DNA from: Shewanella violacea DSS12
GTDB lineage: Bacteria; Pseudomonadota; Gammaproteobacteria; Enterobacterales; Shewanellaceae
Length of the DNA: 64,000 nucleotides
Reading direction: 5' to 3'
Assembly: GCF_000091325.1 (NCBI RefSeq)
Contig: NC_014012.1
Span: 1,674,001-1,738,000 of the forward strand
The position numbers and the translations under genes are program-made. The notes under the pieces are model-generated. The model was given only the letters and a program-made list of their open reading frames with translations, was not told the DNA's origin and searched no databases. Positions 48,885-57,424 of this stretch are shown here, in pieces. Within the stretch, counting starts at the first letter, position 1. Each line of letters starts with the position of its first letter.

Positions 48885-50297
48885 TTAAAATTTGTGTTTG
48901 TACTCGAAAGCACGCCAGAGCAGATGTAGATATTTTGTGGCTCTGGGATCTGCATCGAATTCGATCTCTAGCAATTGCCTTTCTTCCTCGGGAGCTGTAC
49001 GGTCAAGGAGTAACTGCACCGGTCCTAATACTCCTAGTCGACGCAGCTCTTTTCCTGTGGCATATCTTGCTTCCGGCGAGTCACCAAAAAGATCTAGCCT
49101 GCCGGTTAACACATGATATAACTGGGGTAATCTGGCTATGATGGCTCCGGGAATATTCCATCTCCAAGCCTGAAACGTTAGCCCAAGATTATCGATAAAG
49201 GTGTCAGAGATAGTCGAGTGCTCAGCCTGTTTAATAAAGGCATTTCTGATGGATGAATATAACGACAAGAAGGGCCACAAGGGTAAACTCAATATCAGTA
49301 TAATGAATAGCAGGCCTTTGGTTATAGAGCCTGTTTTATTATCTCCAGGTTTTGCTAGGCTCTCGTTTGCACCAATCAATGCTTGATCATTTATCTGAAT
49401 AACTCCAGATATCTGCAGGTTGATCAGTAAGTTTTTACATAGAATGCTATTTCTTACTTCTAATTTCTCACCCACATAGGTATTGGGGAGAATGAGGCTA
49501 TTTTCTAGAATCGACTCTTTATCAATCAGGCAGTTACTCCCGATCACTATGCATTCCTTCAGCTGCACATTATCTTCAATTCTACTATTTTCACCTATGA
49601 TCCCCCAACCATCTTGTCGATTTAAGGGCCCGGTATGTGCTTTAGCACCAACATAAAAATCCTGTTGTGGGTTTGCCGATAGATAACTACGATCTGTAGG
49701 AGAGAGTGATGGAAGCTCATTCGTTGCTAGGCTTAAGTTTGCGTCCATGTAAGAGCGAAAGTTATCTAGCATAAAGCAGCGCCCATGTAGGACTAATGTC
49801 ACTACGCTGGTGCTGTCAAAGTGTGGAGAAAAAGGCCAGTCTATATCGGCAATATAGGGCAGTGCTGCGGGAAGTAGCATCATGCCTGCATTTTGATTAG
49901 CCATCTTAGCTTGAACAAAGTCATCGGAAAAATCCATTGAGAAATCAATAAACTGGGAAATAGACGGTGAACGAAAAATATCGCCTCGTACCAGTAGATA
50001 GTTTTCATCATCTACAAGTGATAAGCGTTTTAAAATTAGGCCTGTCTCTTCCTGTGGCTTACTCAAGAAGTAGTCTATTTCCAGGCCCCATTTCTCACCA
50101 CGACCTAAATACTGTTCAATCTCTTTAGCTTGAGAGGAGACGATTAGCTTTATTTGGCTAATACCTGATTTGACAATATCCTCTAAGGTATATTCGATCA
50201 CAGCCTTATTCCCAATGGGAAGCAGGGCCGGGCAGTAATGGCTATTTAGAGGGGCTAATTCATCGCCAGTTCTATTTGCGAAAATAATGGCTTGCAT
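48885..50297 (-). CDS. NDP-sugar pyrophosphorylase-like protein with left-handed helix and membrane segment
   Basis: 470 residues. The N-terminal nucleotidyltransferase-like domain (MQAIIFANRTGDELAPLNSHYCPALLPIGNKAVIEYTLEDI) has the pyrophosphorylase layout, but the G-G-x-G-T-R-L loop is replaced by ANRTGDELA, so catalysis is doubtful. A beta-helix stretch follows (about residues 235-315, DNVQLKECIVIGSNCLIDKESILENSLILPNTYVG), then one hydrophobic segment (about residues 330-350, GLLFIILILSLPLWPFLSLY). The last ~110 residues (FQAWRWNIPGAIIARLPQLYHVLTGRLDLFGDSPE) resemble the membrane-associated tail of sugar-transferase-linked proteins in biofilm clusters. Likely a scaffold or regulator of the neighbouring transferase; exact role unknown. 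Confidence 0.72.
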   Translation of the reverse strand: MQAIIFANRTGDELAPLNSHYCPALLPIGNKAVIEYTLEDIVKSGISQIKLIVSSQAKEIEQYLGRGEKWGLEIDYFLSKPQEETGLILKRLSLVDDENYLLVRGDIFRSPSISQFIDFSMDFSDDFVQAKMANQNAGMMLLPAALPYIADIDWPFSPHFDSTSVVTLVLHGRCFMLDNFRSYMDANLSLATNELPSLSPTDRSYLSANPQQDFYVGAKAHTGPLNRQDGWGIIGENSRIEDNVQLKECIVIGSNCLIDKESILENSLILPNTYVGEKLEVRNSILCKNLLINLQISGVIQINDQALIGANESLAKPGDNKTGSITKGLLFIILILSLPLWPFLSLYSSIRNAFIKQAEHSTISDTFIDNLGLTFQAWRWNIPGAIIARLPQLYHVLTGRLDLFGDSPEARYATGKELRRLGVLGPVQLLLDRTAPEEERQLLEIEFDADPRATKYLHLLWRAFEYKHKF

Positions 50298-50439
50298 CTG
50301 CTAGGCTCCCGGATAAAAGTCTGTGTTATTAGTTTCTTGACTACCATATTAGTGCTCTATTTTGGTTCGGGTTGTAGACCTTATTACCTCAGTGCTTTAT
50401 GTGATTTAGTACTATTACTCATATGAATCATTTCGGTTA

Positions 50440-52551
50440 TTAATAAGCTCCACGGGCCAAAATGACTGCGGGTATGGTTTTAATCAGTAGCCAGATATCG
50501 GTAATAAAAGATTGTTGATATATATAGTCAACATCCAGTTCAACCTGTTGCTCAAAGGGAATATCGGAGCGGCCACTGACTTGCCAGATACAGGTGATAC
50601 CTGGCTTAATAGTTAATCGTCTCCTGTCGTGGAGACTATATTGTTTCACTTCAGATATCAGTGCCGGTCTTGGACCCACCAGTGACATGTCTCCGCAGAT
50701 GACATTCCAAAGTTGAGGGAGTTCATCTATGGACATCTTTCTGATCAGCCTACCAACTAAGGTGATTCTGGGATCTTTTTTCATCTTAAACAGGACGCCT
50801 CCAGGCATCTCGTTGGTGGATTGCAGTCTGCTGAGACGCATTTCGGCATCTTGGTACATGGAGCGAAACTTCCACATGGTGAAGAGGGCATTATTTTTTC
50901 CCGCTCTTTGCTGACTAAAAAAAACCGGCCCTTTAGATTCCAGGCGTATGAGAACCGAGATGGTAAAAAACACAGGTAGTAACAAGATAATAAGTATGGT
51001 TGCGCCGAAGAGATCGACTCCCCGCTTCAATCTTGAGTTAAGTCTTAATTGCGCCAACCTTCGCTTACAGCGGCTTATTGCCAGTTTGTTCTGCACTTGA
51101 TGGTTAGTTAAGTTAACTAGTTTGCCGTTTAATTGTGTTTCCTCAGGTTTTATTCTGAGCTCAGGTTCCCTCTGAAAGTCACGGGTTGAATAAGCTTGGT
51201 CACCCTGTGTTTTGATAGAATTAGCGCTTATCTGCTTATCCGTACAAACTTCGAGTAAAACACGATACAAGAAGAGTGGGTTGCCTAAAATATAACGCTT
51301 CCACATTCTTGCGGGTTCCTCTGTGAGTCGGCATATCCACTCCATACCTAGTTGCCTCACCCATAAGGGGGCTCGCTTGATGTTTCCTGAGTAAAAGTCG
51401 AATAATCCACCGACTCCTATCCCGACGCCAATTTTGAGTTTATCTCGATGGGCCTCAAGCCAGATCTCCTGTTGAGGAACTCCCATGGCCACCAGTAATA
51501 CACTGGTTCCTGAGTCGTTTATTTGATTTATTACAGCCTGATTAAGCTGAGGCGTGGTTAAGAAACCATGGTGTGTTCCTGCTATCTGTAAATTAGGGTA
51601 TTTTCTCTGGATATTTTCGGCGGTTTTATCGGCAACACCGGGTTCACCACCGAGAAGAAAAAGTGATAGTCTTTCATTTGATAGCCGTTCACATAATCTA
51701 GGAAACATGTCAGTGCCATTAAGGTTATCTTTAGGTGAGTAGCCCTTCCATTGACTCGCCAAGCGTATTCCTGAACCATCGGCAAACACCATATGGCAAC
51801 TCGCTCGTAAACATCTGAGATAGCTAGGGTCTTTAGCACTTATGTTTAAACAATCGGCATTTACGAACGCATATTGCAGCATGTTTATGGGCTTATCTAC
51901 CGAGAGGGGATTGAGTCTAGCTTGTTGGTGAGTTAATGCCTGCTGAACTATGTTTTCCAGCATGTCGTTCATGGTTAAATTATCTAGTTTAAGGCCTAGT
52001 AGGGGGATTTTAGCTAGGGAAGTATCTGATTTTTTAGTGATAAATACTTTAGTCAGTAAGATCCTTAATGCTGCCAATAAATAACTCTGAGGGTTTTTCT
52101 GTGCCTTGGACACTTCAGCCCCTTGGCTTTCGAAATTGAGGCCGACTCTTAGGTACATCTGTTTAAAGGTGAGTATTCCGGGTTTAAATTGCGATTGATA
52201 TTTTTGAATTTTCTGAGTTTCATTTACCAGTGTCATACTGGTATTCGATCTGAAATCAAACTCAAACTCGCTACCTACCAGTGAGAGCTCTCCCTTCAGC
52301 AAGTTAAATAAGTGAGGCCAATGACAGCAAATACCTTCTCCTGTAAATTGATATAAGCCTATCGTTTGCCCGCTGGCACCATAGATGCTAACTCGTTCAA
52401 TGGCAGCGCCATATCGATACCTGCGATAGAGATATTTTAGAATTAGCACTGGAGCGGCAGCAAGAATGAGTAATAAAGCCATTGATATATCGACCGCCCT
52501 AATGGCGTTGTCATAGATACTTTTGGCTTCAACTTGTGTCTCTGAGAGCAT
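50440..52551 (-). CDS. Three-module fusion: degenerate sugar transferase + WecG/TagA/CpsF glycosyltransferase + phosphoglycosyl transferase
   Basis: 703 residues. Residues ~1-180 resemble a bacterial sugar transferase (TM helix ~17-35, FNLLKGELSLVGSEFEF) but the D-E-L-P-Q dyad is replaced by CCHWPHL, so this copy looks inactive. Residues ~195-430 are a GT26 WecG/TagA/CpsF domain (VNADCLNISAKDPSY, ADGSGIRLASQW, LNGTDMFPRL, LFLLGGEPGVADKTAENI). Residues ~505-703 are an intact phosphoglycosyl transferase with TM helix, GPVFFSQQRAGKNNALFTMWKFRSM, the dyad in KMSIDELPQLWNV, and GRSDIPFEQQVELD. One polypeptide could thus load the lipid carrier and add the second sugar (often ManNAc). A sigma-54-type promoter lies upstream. 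Confidence 0.92.
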   Translation of the reverse strand: MLSETQVEAKSIYDNAIRAVDISMALLLILAAAPVLILKYLYRRYRYGAAIERVSIYGASGQTIGLYQFTGEGICCHWPHLFNLLKGELSLVGSEFEFDFRSNTSMTLVNETQKIQKYQSQFKPGILTFKQMYLRVGLNFESQGAEVSKAQKNPQSYLLAALRILLTKVFITKKSDTSLAKIPLLGLKLDNLTMNDMLENIVQQALTHQQARLNPLSVDKPINMLQYAFVNADCLNISAKDPSYLRCLRASCHMVFADGSGIRLASQWKGYSPKDNLNGTDMFPRLCERLSNERLSLFLLGGEPGVADKTAENIQRKYPNLQIAGTHHGFLTTPQLNQAVINQINDSGTSVLLVAMGVPQQEIWLEAHRDKLKIGVGIGVGGLFDFYSGNIKRAPLWVRQLGMEWICRLTEEPARMWKRYILGNPLFLYRVLLEVCTDKQISANSIKTQGDQAYSTRDFQREPELRIKPEETQLNGKLVNLTNHQVQNKLAISRCKRRLAQLRLNSRLKRGVDLFGATILIILLLPVFFTISVLIRLESKGPVFFSQQRAGKNNALFTMWKFRSMYQDAEMRLSRLQSTNEMPGGVLFKMKKDPRITLVGRLIRKMSIDELPQLWNVICGDMSLVGPRPALISEVKQYSLHDRRRLTIKPGITCIWQVSGRSDIPFEQQVELDVDYIYQQSFITDIWLLIKTIPAVILARGAY

Positions 52552-52694
52552 GATATCTGCCTTATTCTTTATGGCTTAGAATACTAGATATGAACGGAAC
52601 TTGAGTCTTCATTACCTGCTTCAGCATTTATTGCGCAGTACTATCAATCAATACTTGGCTATTTATTAATCTATCTTGATTCATTATTAAATAA

Positions 52695-52710
52695 TGCATA
52701 GCTCAGGCCA
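52695..52710 (-). promoter_or_regulatory. Sigma-54-type promoter for the fusion transferase operon
   Basis: On the minus strand TGGCCTGAGCTATGCA: GG and GC separated by exactly 10 bases, matching TGGCAC-N5-TTGCA at most positions. Expected start near 52684. Confidence 0.65.
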
Positions 52711-52782
52711 TGTTTTAAAATGTATTTTTTCATTTTATTACATATGGTTAGTCTTATTTACTTCTTGTGGGGGAGTGACGCC

Positions 52783-52815
52783 TTGCAGTTTGCGTGGAGA
52801 GGTTGCAATGCGCAA
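52783..52815. promoter_or_regulatory. Two LuxO-type operator near-matches
   Basis: TTGCAGTTTGCGT (52783-52795) and TTGCAATGCGCAA (52803-52815) each depart slightly from TTGCA-N3-TGCAA (two changes and one change). Start-to-start spacing is 20 bases, about two helical turns. They lie 73-105 bases upstream of the sigma-54-like promoter, the normal place for enhancer binding. Confidence 0.55.
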
Positions 52816-52848
52816 AGCGCTTTGGAAATTGGTGATCTACTAGATGAA

Positions 52849-53892
52849 TTATGAGATTAAAGATGATTTAACCCCATCTTTACCTATTCGATTTTTTTGA
52901 ACATGGCCCATAAAATATTGGCCCATATTCTCAAAGACTTTATAGAGAGCCGAAGGTAGCAGCCAGAGCAGGTAAGCCGCAGTTAAGGTGACACATGTTC
53001 TACTGGTTTCATCCATTAATATCGATGGAGATATCCTCAAGGCGCGATGAATTAGCTTAATCGCATTCTTACCTTGACCACTTCGTATCGCTTGCCTCGC
53101 GAGATACCTGAGTTGGTAAGCCCTTGCATCTTGCTCATGTTGCCTTAATAGCTTTGGCGCGAATTGTTTCGCTTTATCGATCATCATTTCCCAAGAGGAG
53201 AGCTGTTGCATGATATTTGATGATACGCCTTGTTGGTTGAGCCGGTAAAAGGTAAGAGGAGCGGGGATCCCCTCCATCTTCCATTCAGTGGTCGCTACAA
53301 TTCTGAGCCAACATTCAATGTCTTCAGATTGACGGAAGCGCTCATCGAAGTAACAGGTGTAATTTTCGTTATGGTTTAGTGCCTGAAAACGAATGTCGTT
53401 GAGTGCTTCACGACGGATAACAGGAGCCGAGCCATTGCCTACAGGATTGCGGCACAGTAAGTTAGCCGCAGTGATCCCTGTCAGCTGCGGCATCTGATAA
53501 AAGTGAATTAATCTGCCTCTATGATCCATAAAGCTGGAGCGAGAAAAGCTGATCCCAACTTTAGGTGATTGAGTTAAGTGTTCCACATGCATCTTGAGCT
53601 TAGCCGGATGCCACATATCATCAGAATTGAGAAAGGCGATATATCTGCCTATGGCATGACGAATACCTGTGTTTCTTGCTGCGGCCAAACCTTGATTCTC
53701 TGTATGATTAATGATGCTAATTCTGTGGTCATGTATTGAATGACATATCTCTAAGCTTCTGTCTGTAGAGCCGTCATTAACTAGGATCAGTTCGAAGTTG
53801 GTAAATGACTGCATCAATACAGAATTAATGGCACTCTTGACGAAATGCTGCACATTGTAGATAGGCATAATTACCGAAACTCTAGGCGTCAT
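52849..53892 (-). CDS. Glycosyltransferase family 2
   Basis: GT2 enzyme of about 347 residues. Start set at ATG 53892 (MTPRVSVIMPIYNVQHF), with GGAG 7 bases before it; the longer frame would add 16 residues and overlap further into the upstream gene. Motifs: VSVIMPIYNV, LILVNDGSTDRSLEI, FLNSDDMWHPAKL (metal-binding D-D), and FRQSEDIECWLRI in the acceptor domain. The C-terminal ~80 residues add a helical stretch and a hydrophobic segment. It overlaps the flippase gene by 11 bases, so the two are translationally coupled. Confidence 0.9.
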   Translation of the reverse strand: MTPRVSVIMPIYNVQHFVKSAINSVLMQSFTNFELILVNDGSTDRSLEICHSIHDHRISIINHTENQGLAAARNTGIRHAIGRYIAFLNSDDMWHPAKLKMHVEHLTQSPKVGISFSRSSFMDHRGRLIHFYQMPQLTGITAANLLCRNPVGNGSAPVIRREALNDIRFQALNHNENYTCYFDERFRQSEDIECWLRIVATTEWKMEGIPAPLTFYRLNQQGVSSNIMQQLSSWEMMIDKAKQFAPKLLRQHEQDARAYQLRYLARQAIRSGQGKNAIKLIHRALRISPSILMDETSRTCVTLTAAYLLWLLPSALYKVFENMGQYFMGHVQKNRIGKDGVKSSLIS

Positions 53893-55474
53893 GGGGAAGC
53901 TCCGGTTCAAATTCTTTTGCGGTATTTTTATTTGTATCAAGTGTTTCTTTATTATTTGAACTACTGCAATTTTTGTTGGTGTGTATATTTGATTTTAAAA
54001 AGAAAGACTGCGCGTAGTAAGTGACAGTCAGTGTGGTGATCAGTTGAATGAGGAAGACACCTAAGGCCACTTCTTTTAGTCCCCATTGGCTGAAAAATCC
54101 AATAGTGAGGACTAATAACAAGGCGAAACCCAGATTGAATTTAAGGTCAACTCCTTGCATATCTAGATTGGTCAATAACTGACTAGCGGCTTCACTATAA
54201 GGTTTAATAAGAGCGCATAAGCTAAAAATAATAAATATGGGAAATGCTCCGGCATGGATCCAATGCTCGCCATAGACAAAAGGCAGGTAGGCAGATGCAA
54301 AAACAACTTGTAGCACTATTATCGGAACTGTGATTTTGAGGAGCTGCGAAAGGGAGTACCAGTAACGACTTTTAATTTCGCTTTTGGTGCTTATGTATCT
54401 ATCGCCATCTTTATTAGTGTAGACATCAGGTTTAATATCACTCGAATATCCCTGCACAATAGCACTACAGAGCCCTAAGCTGGCTGTAACGGCAAAAAAG
54501 TAAACTCCTAGTGCTTCTAGTCCGAGAAAAAATCCCACAAGTAGGTAATCTAGGTTGTTTCTTAGGGCAATACTCAGATCATGTAAACTAATATGAGTCC
54601 CAAAATTAAATATCTCATTTGTTGGTTCTCGGCGCTCGGTGAGTTTGTGAGTGATCTTTTTTATCTCTTCTGAAACCCTCAAATTAGCGATGAGTCTTAT
54701 GCTTATAGCGAGGTTTTTTATATCGTCTTGCCCTGTTTCGTCTTCAATTATTGGCAGGCAGGCTACCTGATGTGACACTTTTAGGGTTTCTATTCCTGAG
54801 TGTGTATTGATAGCGCTATTTGGGAAATAAAAGTGCTCGGCCGGAGGACGCTGGGAGTCTGAGCCATAAACTAAGGGGGTATGATACCTGTGGATCCCGA
54901 CCCATATAAGGATCACTATTACCTTAGGTATGATAATGGCCCAGATCCCCAAACCGAGCAAAGCTAAACTGGCCGTGAGTACACCATTGGCTATGGTTTG
55001 CCACAGAAGGGCTCGACTGACTACAGGCAATTTGTTTCTTAGGTTAGAAGTCGCATGAAGCATGCCGAAGGGAGTTAATAAATAGCTTGTTGCCATGAGT
55101 ATCATAGGCAAGATCAAGGTTTGATCCTGAAGGAATAATGCGAGAGGCCAGCTGAGTAAGCTCATGGCAACAAATGCAATAATCGCGGTGAACCAATTTA
55201 TCTTATTCGCGATAGGCAGGGCTGTATGAAAGGTTTTATTATCCATTTTTAGCAGAGAAACTGAAGTGACGCGTCTGATCGGGGCACTGATGAGTTCGAA
55301 ACATGTAAGTATGATGGCAACTTCACCGAAGACTTCAGGTGTAAGCAGACGAGCTAAGATGATGCTAGATGCAAACCTAATGACCCGTCCCAGCACTTGT
55401 GCCGAACCAAACGAGAAAAGACTCTTACTGAAGCCATTTCTGCTTTCCTGATGGGCATGGTCAAGTGTAGGCAT
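53882..55474 (-). CDS. Polysaccharide flippase (PST/Wzx family)
   Basis: 530-residue inner-membrane MOP-superfamily protein. The N-terminus FSKSLFSFGSAQVLGRVIRFASSIILARLLTPEVFGEVAIIL is the classic PST-type opening, and LRNNLDYLLVGFFLGLEALGVYFFAVTASLGL marks the repeat of this motif in the second half. Compared with usual members it has a long hydrophilic insertion between helices 6 and 7 (about residues 200-290, from YGSDSQRPP to TNEIF). AGGA lies 8 bases before the ATG. This is the second flippase in the window and serves the minus-strand cluster; no polymerase or Wza/Wzc is visible with it. Confidence 0.9.
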   Translation of the reverse strand: MPTLDHAHQESRNGFSKSLFSFGSAQVLGRVIRFASSIILARLLTPEVFGEVAIILTCFELISAPIRRVTSVSLLKMDNKTFHTALPIANKINWFTAIIAFVAMSLLSWPLALFLQDQTLILPMILMATSYLLTPFGMLHATSNLRNKLPVVSRALLWQTIANGVLTASLALLGLGIWAIIIPKVIVILIWVGIHRYHTPLVYGSDSQRPPAEHFYFPNSAINTHSGIETLKVSHQVACLPIIEDETGQDDIKNLAISIRLIANLRVSEEIKKITHKLTERREPTNEIFNFGTHISLHDLSIALRNNLDYLLVGFFLGLEALGVYFFAVTASLGLCSAIVQGYSSDIKPDVYTNKDGDRYISTKSEIKSRYWYSLSQLLKITVPIIVLQVVFASAYLPFVYGEHWIHAGAFPIFIIFSLCALIKPYSEAASQLLTNLDMQGVDLKFNLGFALLLVLTIGFFSQWGLKEVALGVFLIQLITTLTVTYYAQSFFLKSNIHTNKNCSSSNNKETLDTNKNTAKEFEPELPHDA

Positions 55475-55533
55475 CGAGTTATCCTCAATATAGAGATAAA
55501 CTAAATCTAAATAGGTTTGTCTATGTAGATCTA

Positions 55534-55549
55534 TACATAATCAATGCCA
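55534..55549 (-). promoter_or_regulatory. Weak sigma-54-like promoter before the flippase gene
   Basis: Minus strand TGGCATTGATTATGTA has a good -24 box but GT instead of GC at -12. Predicted start near 55523, 49 bases before the ATG. Supported mainly by the operator 138 bases upstream. Confidence 0.35.
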
Positions 55550-55686
55550 GCTGTAAGGTGTTCACGTAAGAGTTTGAAACTTAACTTTTATTTTGTCTTT
55601 TGGTTTGTCTCCCCTATCAGTCTGTAGTCGATAATATTTCGCTGTTTGCAAATATTTACTCGTTTGCGGACCAGGGCTGGCTGCTT

Positions 55687-55699
55687 TTGCAAAATGCAA
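55687..55699. promoter_or_regulatory. LuxO-type operator upstream of the flippase operon
   Basis: TTGCAAAATGCAA, a perfect match to TTGCA-N3-TGCAA. Enhancer distance (~138 bases) from the weak sigma-54-like promoter at 55534-55549. Confidence 0.7.
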
Positions 55700-55732
55700 A
55701 GCACAAAGCACAAAGCACAAAGCACAAAGCAC
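55698..55732. repeat. (AAAGCAC)5 heptanucleotide tandem repeat
   Basis: Five perfect 7-base units that begin inside the last bases of the LuxO-type operator. Expansion or contraction would alter the operator's upstream surroundings but not its spacing to the leftward promoter. Confidence 0.9.
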
Positions 55733-55855
55733 ATTAGGGGCCGTATCTGCTGAGATTGAATAGTTTATGTGTCGAGGCTTGTTTTTACTCCCGTTAAATG
55801 TTGCTCAGGAGAGCCAGGAGAGGCTTTGTTTGATGATATATGTTCCAGGATTGAC

Positions 55856-56074
55856 CTATCTTTTTCTCTCATGAAGGGTACGCCCACCATAGTAGAGACA
55901 GGTTCTAGTATTCATTGACTCGGTGGAGCTTAGCTGACTTATTACTGTGTCGTTTTTGTTTGTACACAGGTTTCTATCTTCATTATCGAGCATGACTAAA
56001 CTGACGACGGCTGCCAGGTTCAGCAAGAGAAATACAATGAGTCTCTTGAGTGTATCGCCATCTAATTCTTCCAT
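55856..56074 (-). CDS. Small predicted single-span membrane protein
   Basis: 72 residues, MEELDGDTLKRLIVFLLLNLAAVVSLVMLDNEDRN..., with one TM helix at about residues 12-29 and a polar C-terminal tail containing a few cysteines. I accept it because GAGGAG lies 6 bases before the ATG at 56074, and it follows the STAS gene in the same direction after 87 bases. I recognise no family. It may be a membrane partner of the signalling proteins; no function is assigned. Confidence 0.5.
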   Translation of the reverse strand: MEELDGDTLKRLIVFLLLNLAAVVSLVMLDNEDRNLCTNKNDTVISQLSSTESMNTRTCLYYGGRTLHERKR

Positions 56075-56161
56075 AATTAGCTCCTCGATATTCTATTATT
56101 CTTAAGTGTTAACTCTTAATTTAATTTGCTCTCATTGCTTGTGTTTAATTTTTGTCTATCG

Positions 56162-56503
56162 CTATTGGCTACATATATGTTCGATTGCCGCCTCTCTATC
56201 TTCAAAAATAGTGAACACATGATGTAATCGTGTGAGCTCTATCAGGGCGCGTACGCCAGCCGAAGGTGATAGTAAAATCACTTCTCCTGAATGTTTCTGG
56301 GTGAGCTTGTGTGCCGAGACCAGAATAGACAGGCCGCTGGAGTCAATATATTCCACCTGATGCAGATCCATCACCAGCTTGGTACTGCCGGTTTCAATTT
56401 GACGTGAAATCGCGGCTCTGAGTGTGGGGGTCTGAGCCATAATCATCTCTTTAGGTAAGGTGACTAAGCATGCGTTTTCCAGTGCCAAGGGAGAGAATTT
56501 CAT
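56162..56503 (-). CDS. STAS-domain anti-sigma factor antagonist (SpoIIAA/SypA-like)
   Basis: Single STAS domain, about 113 residues. Start at ATG 56503, with AAGGAG 6 bases upstream; the longer frame adds eight residues that contain that site. The phosphorylation motif is VEYIDSSGLSILVSAHK, where the serine after D-S is the expected kinase target. Such proteins cycle between phosphorylated and free forms to bind or release a HATPase partner. The HATPase and PP2C genes lie upstream on the same strand. In Vibrio fischeri a similar protein (SypA) controls symbiosis polysaccharide, which fits the adjoining cluster. It has its own sigma-54-like promoter. Confidence 0.92.
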   Translation of the reverse strand: MKFSPLALENACLVTLPKEMIMAQTPTLRAAISRQIETGSTKLVMDLHQVEYIDSSGLSILVSAHKLTQKHSGEVILLSPSAGVRALIELTRLHHVFTIFEDREAAIEHICSQ

Positions 56504-56560
56504 ATCTAGCTCCTTTAAAAGAATCATCTTGTTTATGATGGATACTTAATAACTTAATAA

Positions 56561-56576
56561 AGCACAAGTCGGGCCA
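56561..56576 (-). promoter_or_regulatory. Sigma-54-type promoter for the STAS gene
   Basis: Minus strand TGGCCCGACTTGTGCT: GG and GC 10 bases apart, close to TGGCACG-N4-TTGCT. Predicted start near 56550, giving a 47-base leader. Confidence 0.65.
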
Positions 56577-56660
56577 AGTATTAACCAATTGAATTTTCAC
56601 TTAAAAGTTATCTTTGTGTCAGGATAGAAAACTAAATATCTTGTTCTTAGATGATTTGCT

Positions 56661-56673
56661 TTGCAATTTGCAA
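56661..56673. promoter_or_regulatory. LuxO-type operator upstream of the STAS gene
   Basis: TTGCAATTTGCAA, perfect TTGCA-N3-TGCAA palindrome, extended to TTTGCA...TGCAAA. It lies 85 bases upstream of the sigma-54-like promoter. Confidence 0.72.
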
Positions 56674-56911
56674 AGCTGGATACCTTTACTTTTCTATGGG
56701 CGAGATGGCTGTTTGATTTTATTTTGGGACCATAGATAAGGTGATTGTTTGAAAGGCTTGAAATTATGGGGCCTATGCTAGTCGAGATGCTTATCTGATA
56801 ATCTTGCACTTAAAGCGCCACCAACAGATAGTGTGTTTTTTGTGGGCTCGATTATAGTCGGGAGGCTTGCTGAACATAGAGTGCTAAAGCCTTCCGACAA
56901 AAGAGAAGAGA

Positions 56912-57304
56912 CTAGCTTCTCAATAGGCTCAACCTGAGGTGAGTGCCTGCAACTGATGCTTGAAACTTCATCTGATCCATCCAGTTCTGTATGATCCACA
57001 AGCCTCTTCCCGAGATAGAGAAGGGAGAGGGGCAATCTACCTGATCGTCTATGGGGGTGTAGGGTGAATTATCGAGCAGATCTATGGTGATGACCTCTTG
57101 ATTGCAATGCAGAATCACCACGACCTCCTCCAGACGGCTATCAGTGTGCTCTAAGACGTTGGATAATGCCTCAAGAATGCAGGTTATGATTTTAAATCTC
57201 TGCTGGGTAAGCACGCTGTTTTGCTGCAAAAACAGCTCAAGCTCTGCACATAAGAGCTTACTGCTCCAGATTTTTTGAGATAGATTTAATTGCATGCTAT
57301 TCAT
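56912..57304 (-). CDS. HATPase-domain anti-sigma-factor-type serine kinase (RsbW/SpoIIAB-like)
   Basis: About 130 residues. Start placed at ATG 57304 (MNSMQLNLSQKIW), with GGAGG just upstream; the frame is open 57 bases further. GHKL-type ATP site: ILEALSNVLEHT (N-box) and SGRGLWIIQNW (G1-type loop); DLLDNSPYTP holds the D-x-x-x-x-P segment. Predicted to phosphorylate the STAS protein and bind an effector when the antagonist is phosphorylated. No sigma factor gene is nearby, so the effector may be a sigma factor elsewhere or another protein. Lies 121 bp after the PP2C gene. Confidence 0.88.
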   Translation of the reverse strand: MNSMQLNLSQKIWSSKLLCAELELFLQQNSVLTQQRFKIITCILEALSNVLEHTDSRLEEVVVILHCNQEVITIDLLDNSPYTPIDDQVDCPSPFSISGRGLWIIQNWMDQMKFQASVAGTHLRLSLLRS

Positions 57305-57424
57305 ATTGCCTCCAACTAGCCTGGCTAACTTTTTCATATCAAATGTTCGGATTGAGATCATATTTCAAGGTTTTATAGATACAGCTGAGTCATGATTAAT
57401 TTATATTGATAATTTATCCTTATA

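Larger units (their letters stand above)
52552..52848 (-). other. Control region of the fusion transferase gene
   Basis: About 300 bases without a gene. It contains a sigma-54-like promoter (52695-52710) and two near-matches to the LuxO-type operator (52783-52795 and 52803-52815), and gives a leader of about 130 bases. Confidence 0.65.
55475..55855 (-). other. Control region of the flippase-GT2 operon
   Basis: About 380 bases without a gene. It contains a weak sigma-54-like sequence (55534-55549), a perfect LuxO-type palindrome (55687-55699) and a 7-base tandem repeat running out of it (55698-55732). Confidence 0.6.
56504..56911 (-). other. Control region of the STAS gene
   Basis: About 400 bases. 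Two open frames here (56597-56809, 56778-57035) have no ribosome-binding site or family features. The region contains a sigma-54-like promoter (56561-56576), a perfect LuxO-type palindrome (56661-56673), and at its right edge a GAGAAG / CTTCTC hairpin plus TTTT reading leftward (56899-56921) that may end the HATPase transcript. Confidence 0.6.

Noticed and set aside
56597..56809. 70-codon minus-strand frame over the STAS control region
   Set aside because: It covers the LuxO-type palindrome, has no family features and no ribosome-binding site.
56778..57035. 85-codon minus-strand frame beside the HATPase gene
   Set aside because: It mostly overlaps the HATPase coding region in another frame and has no ribosome-binding site.
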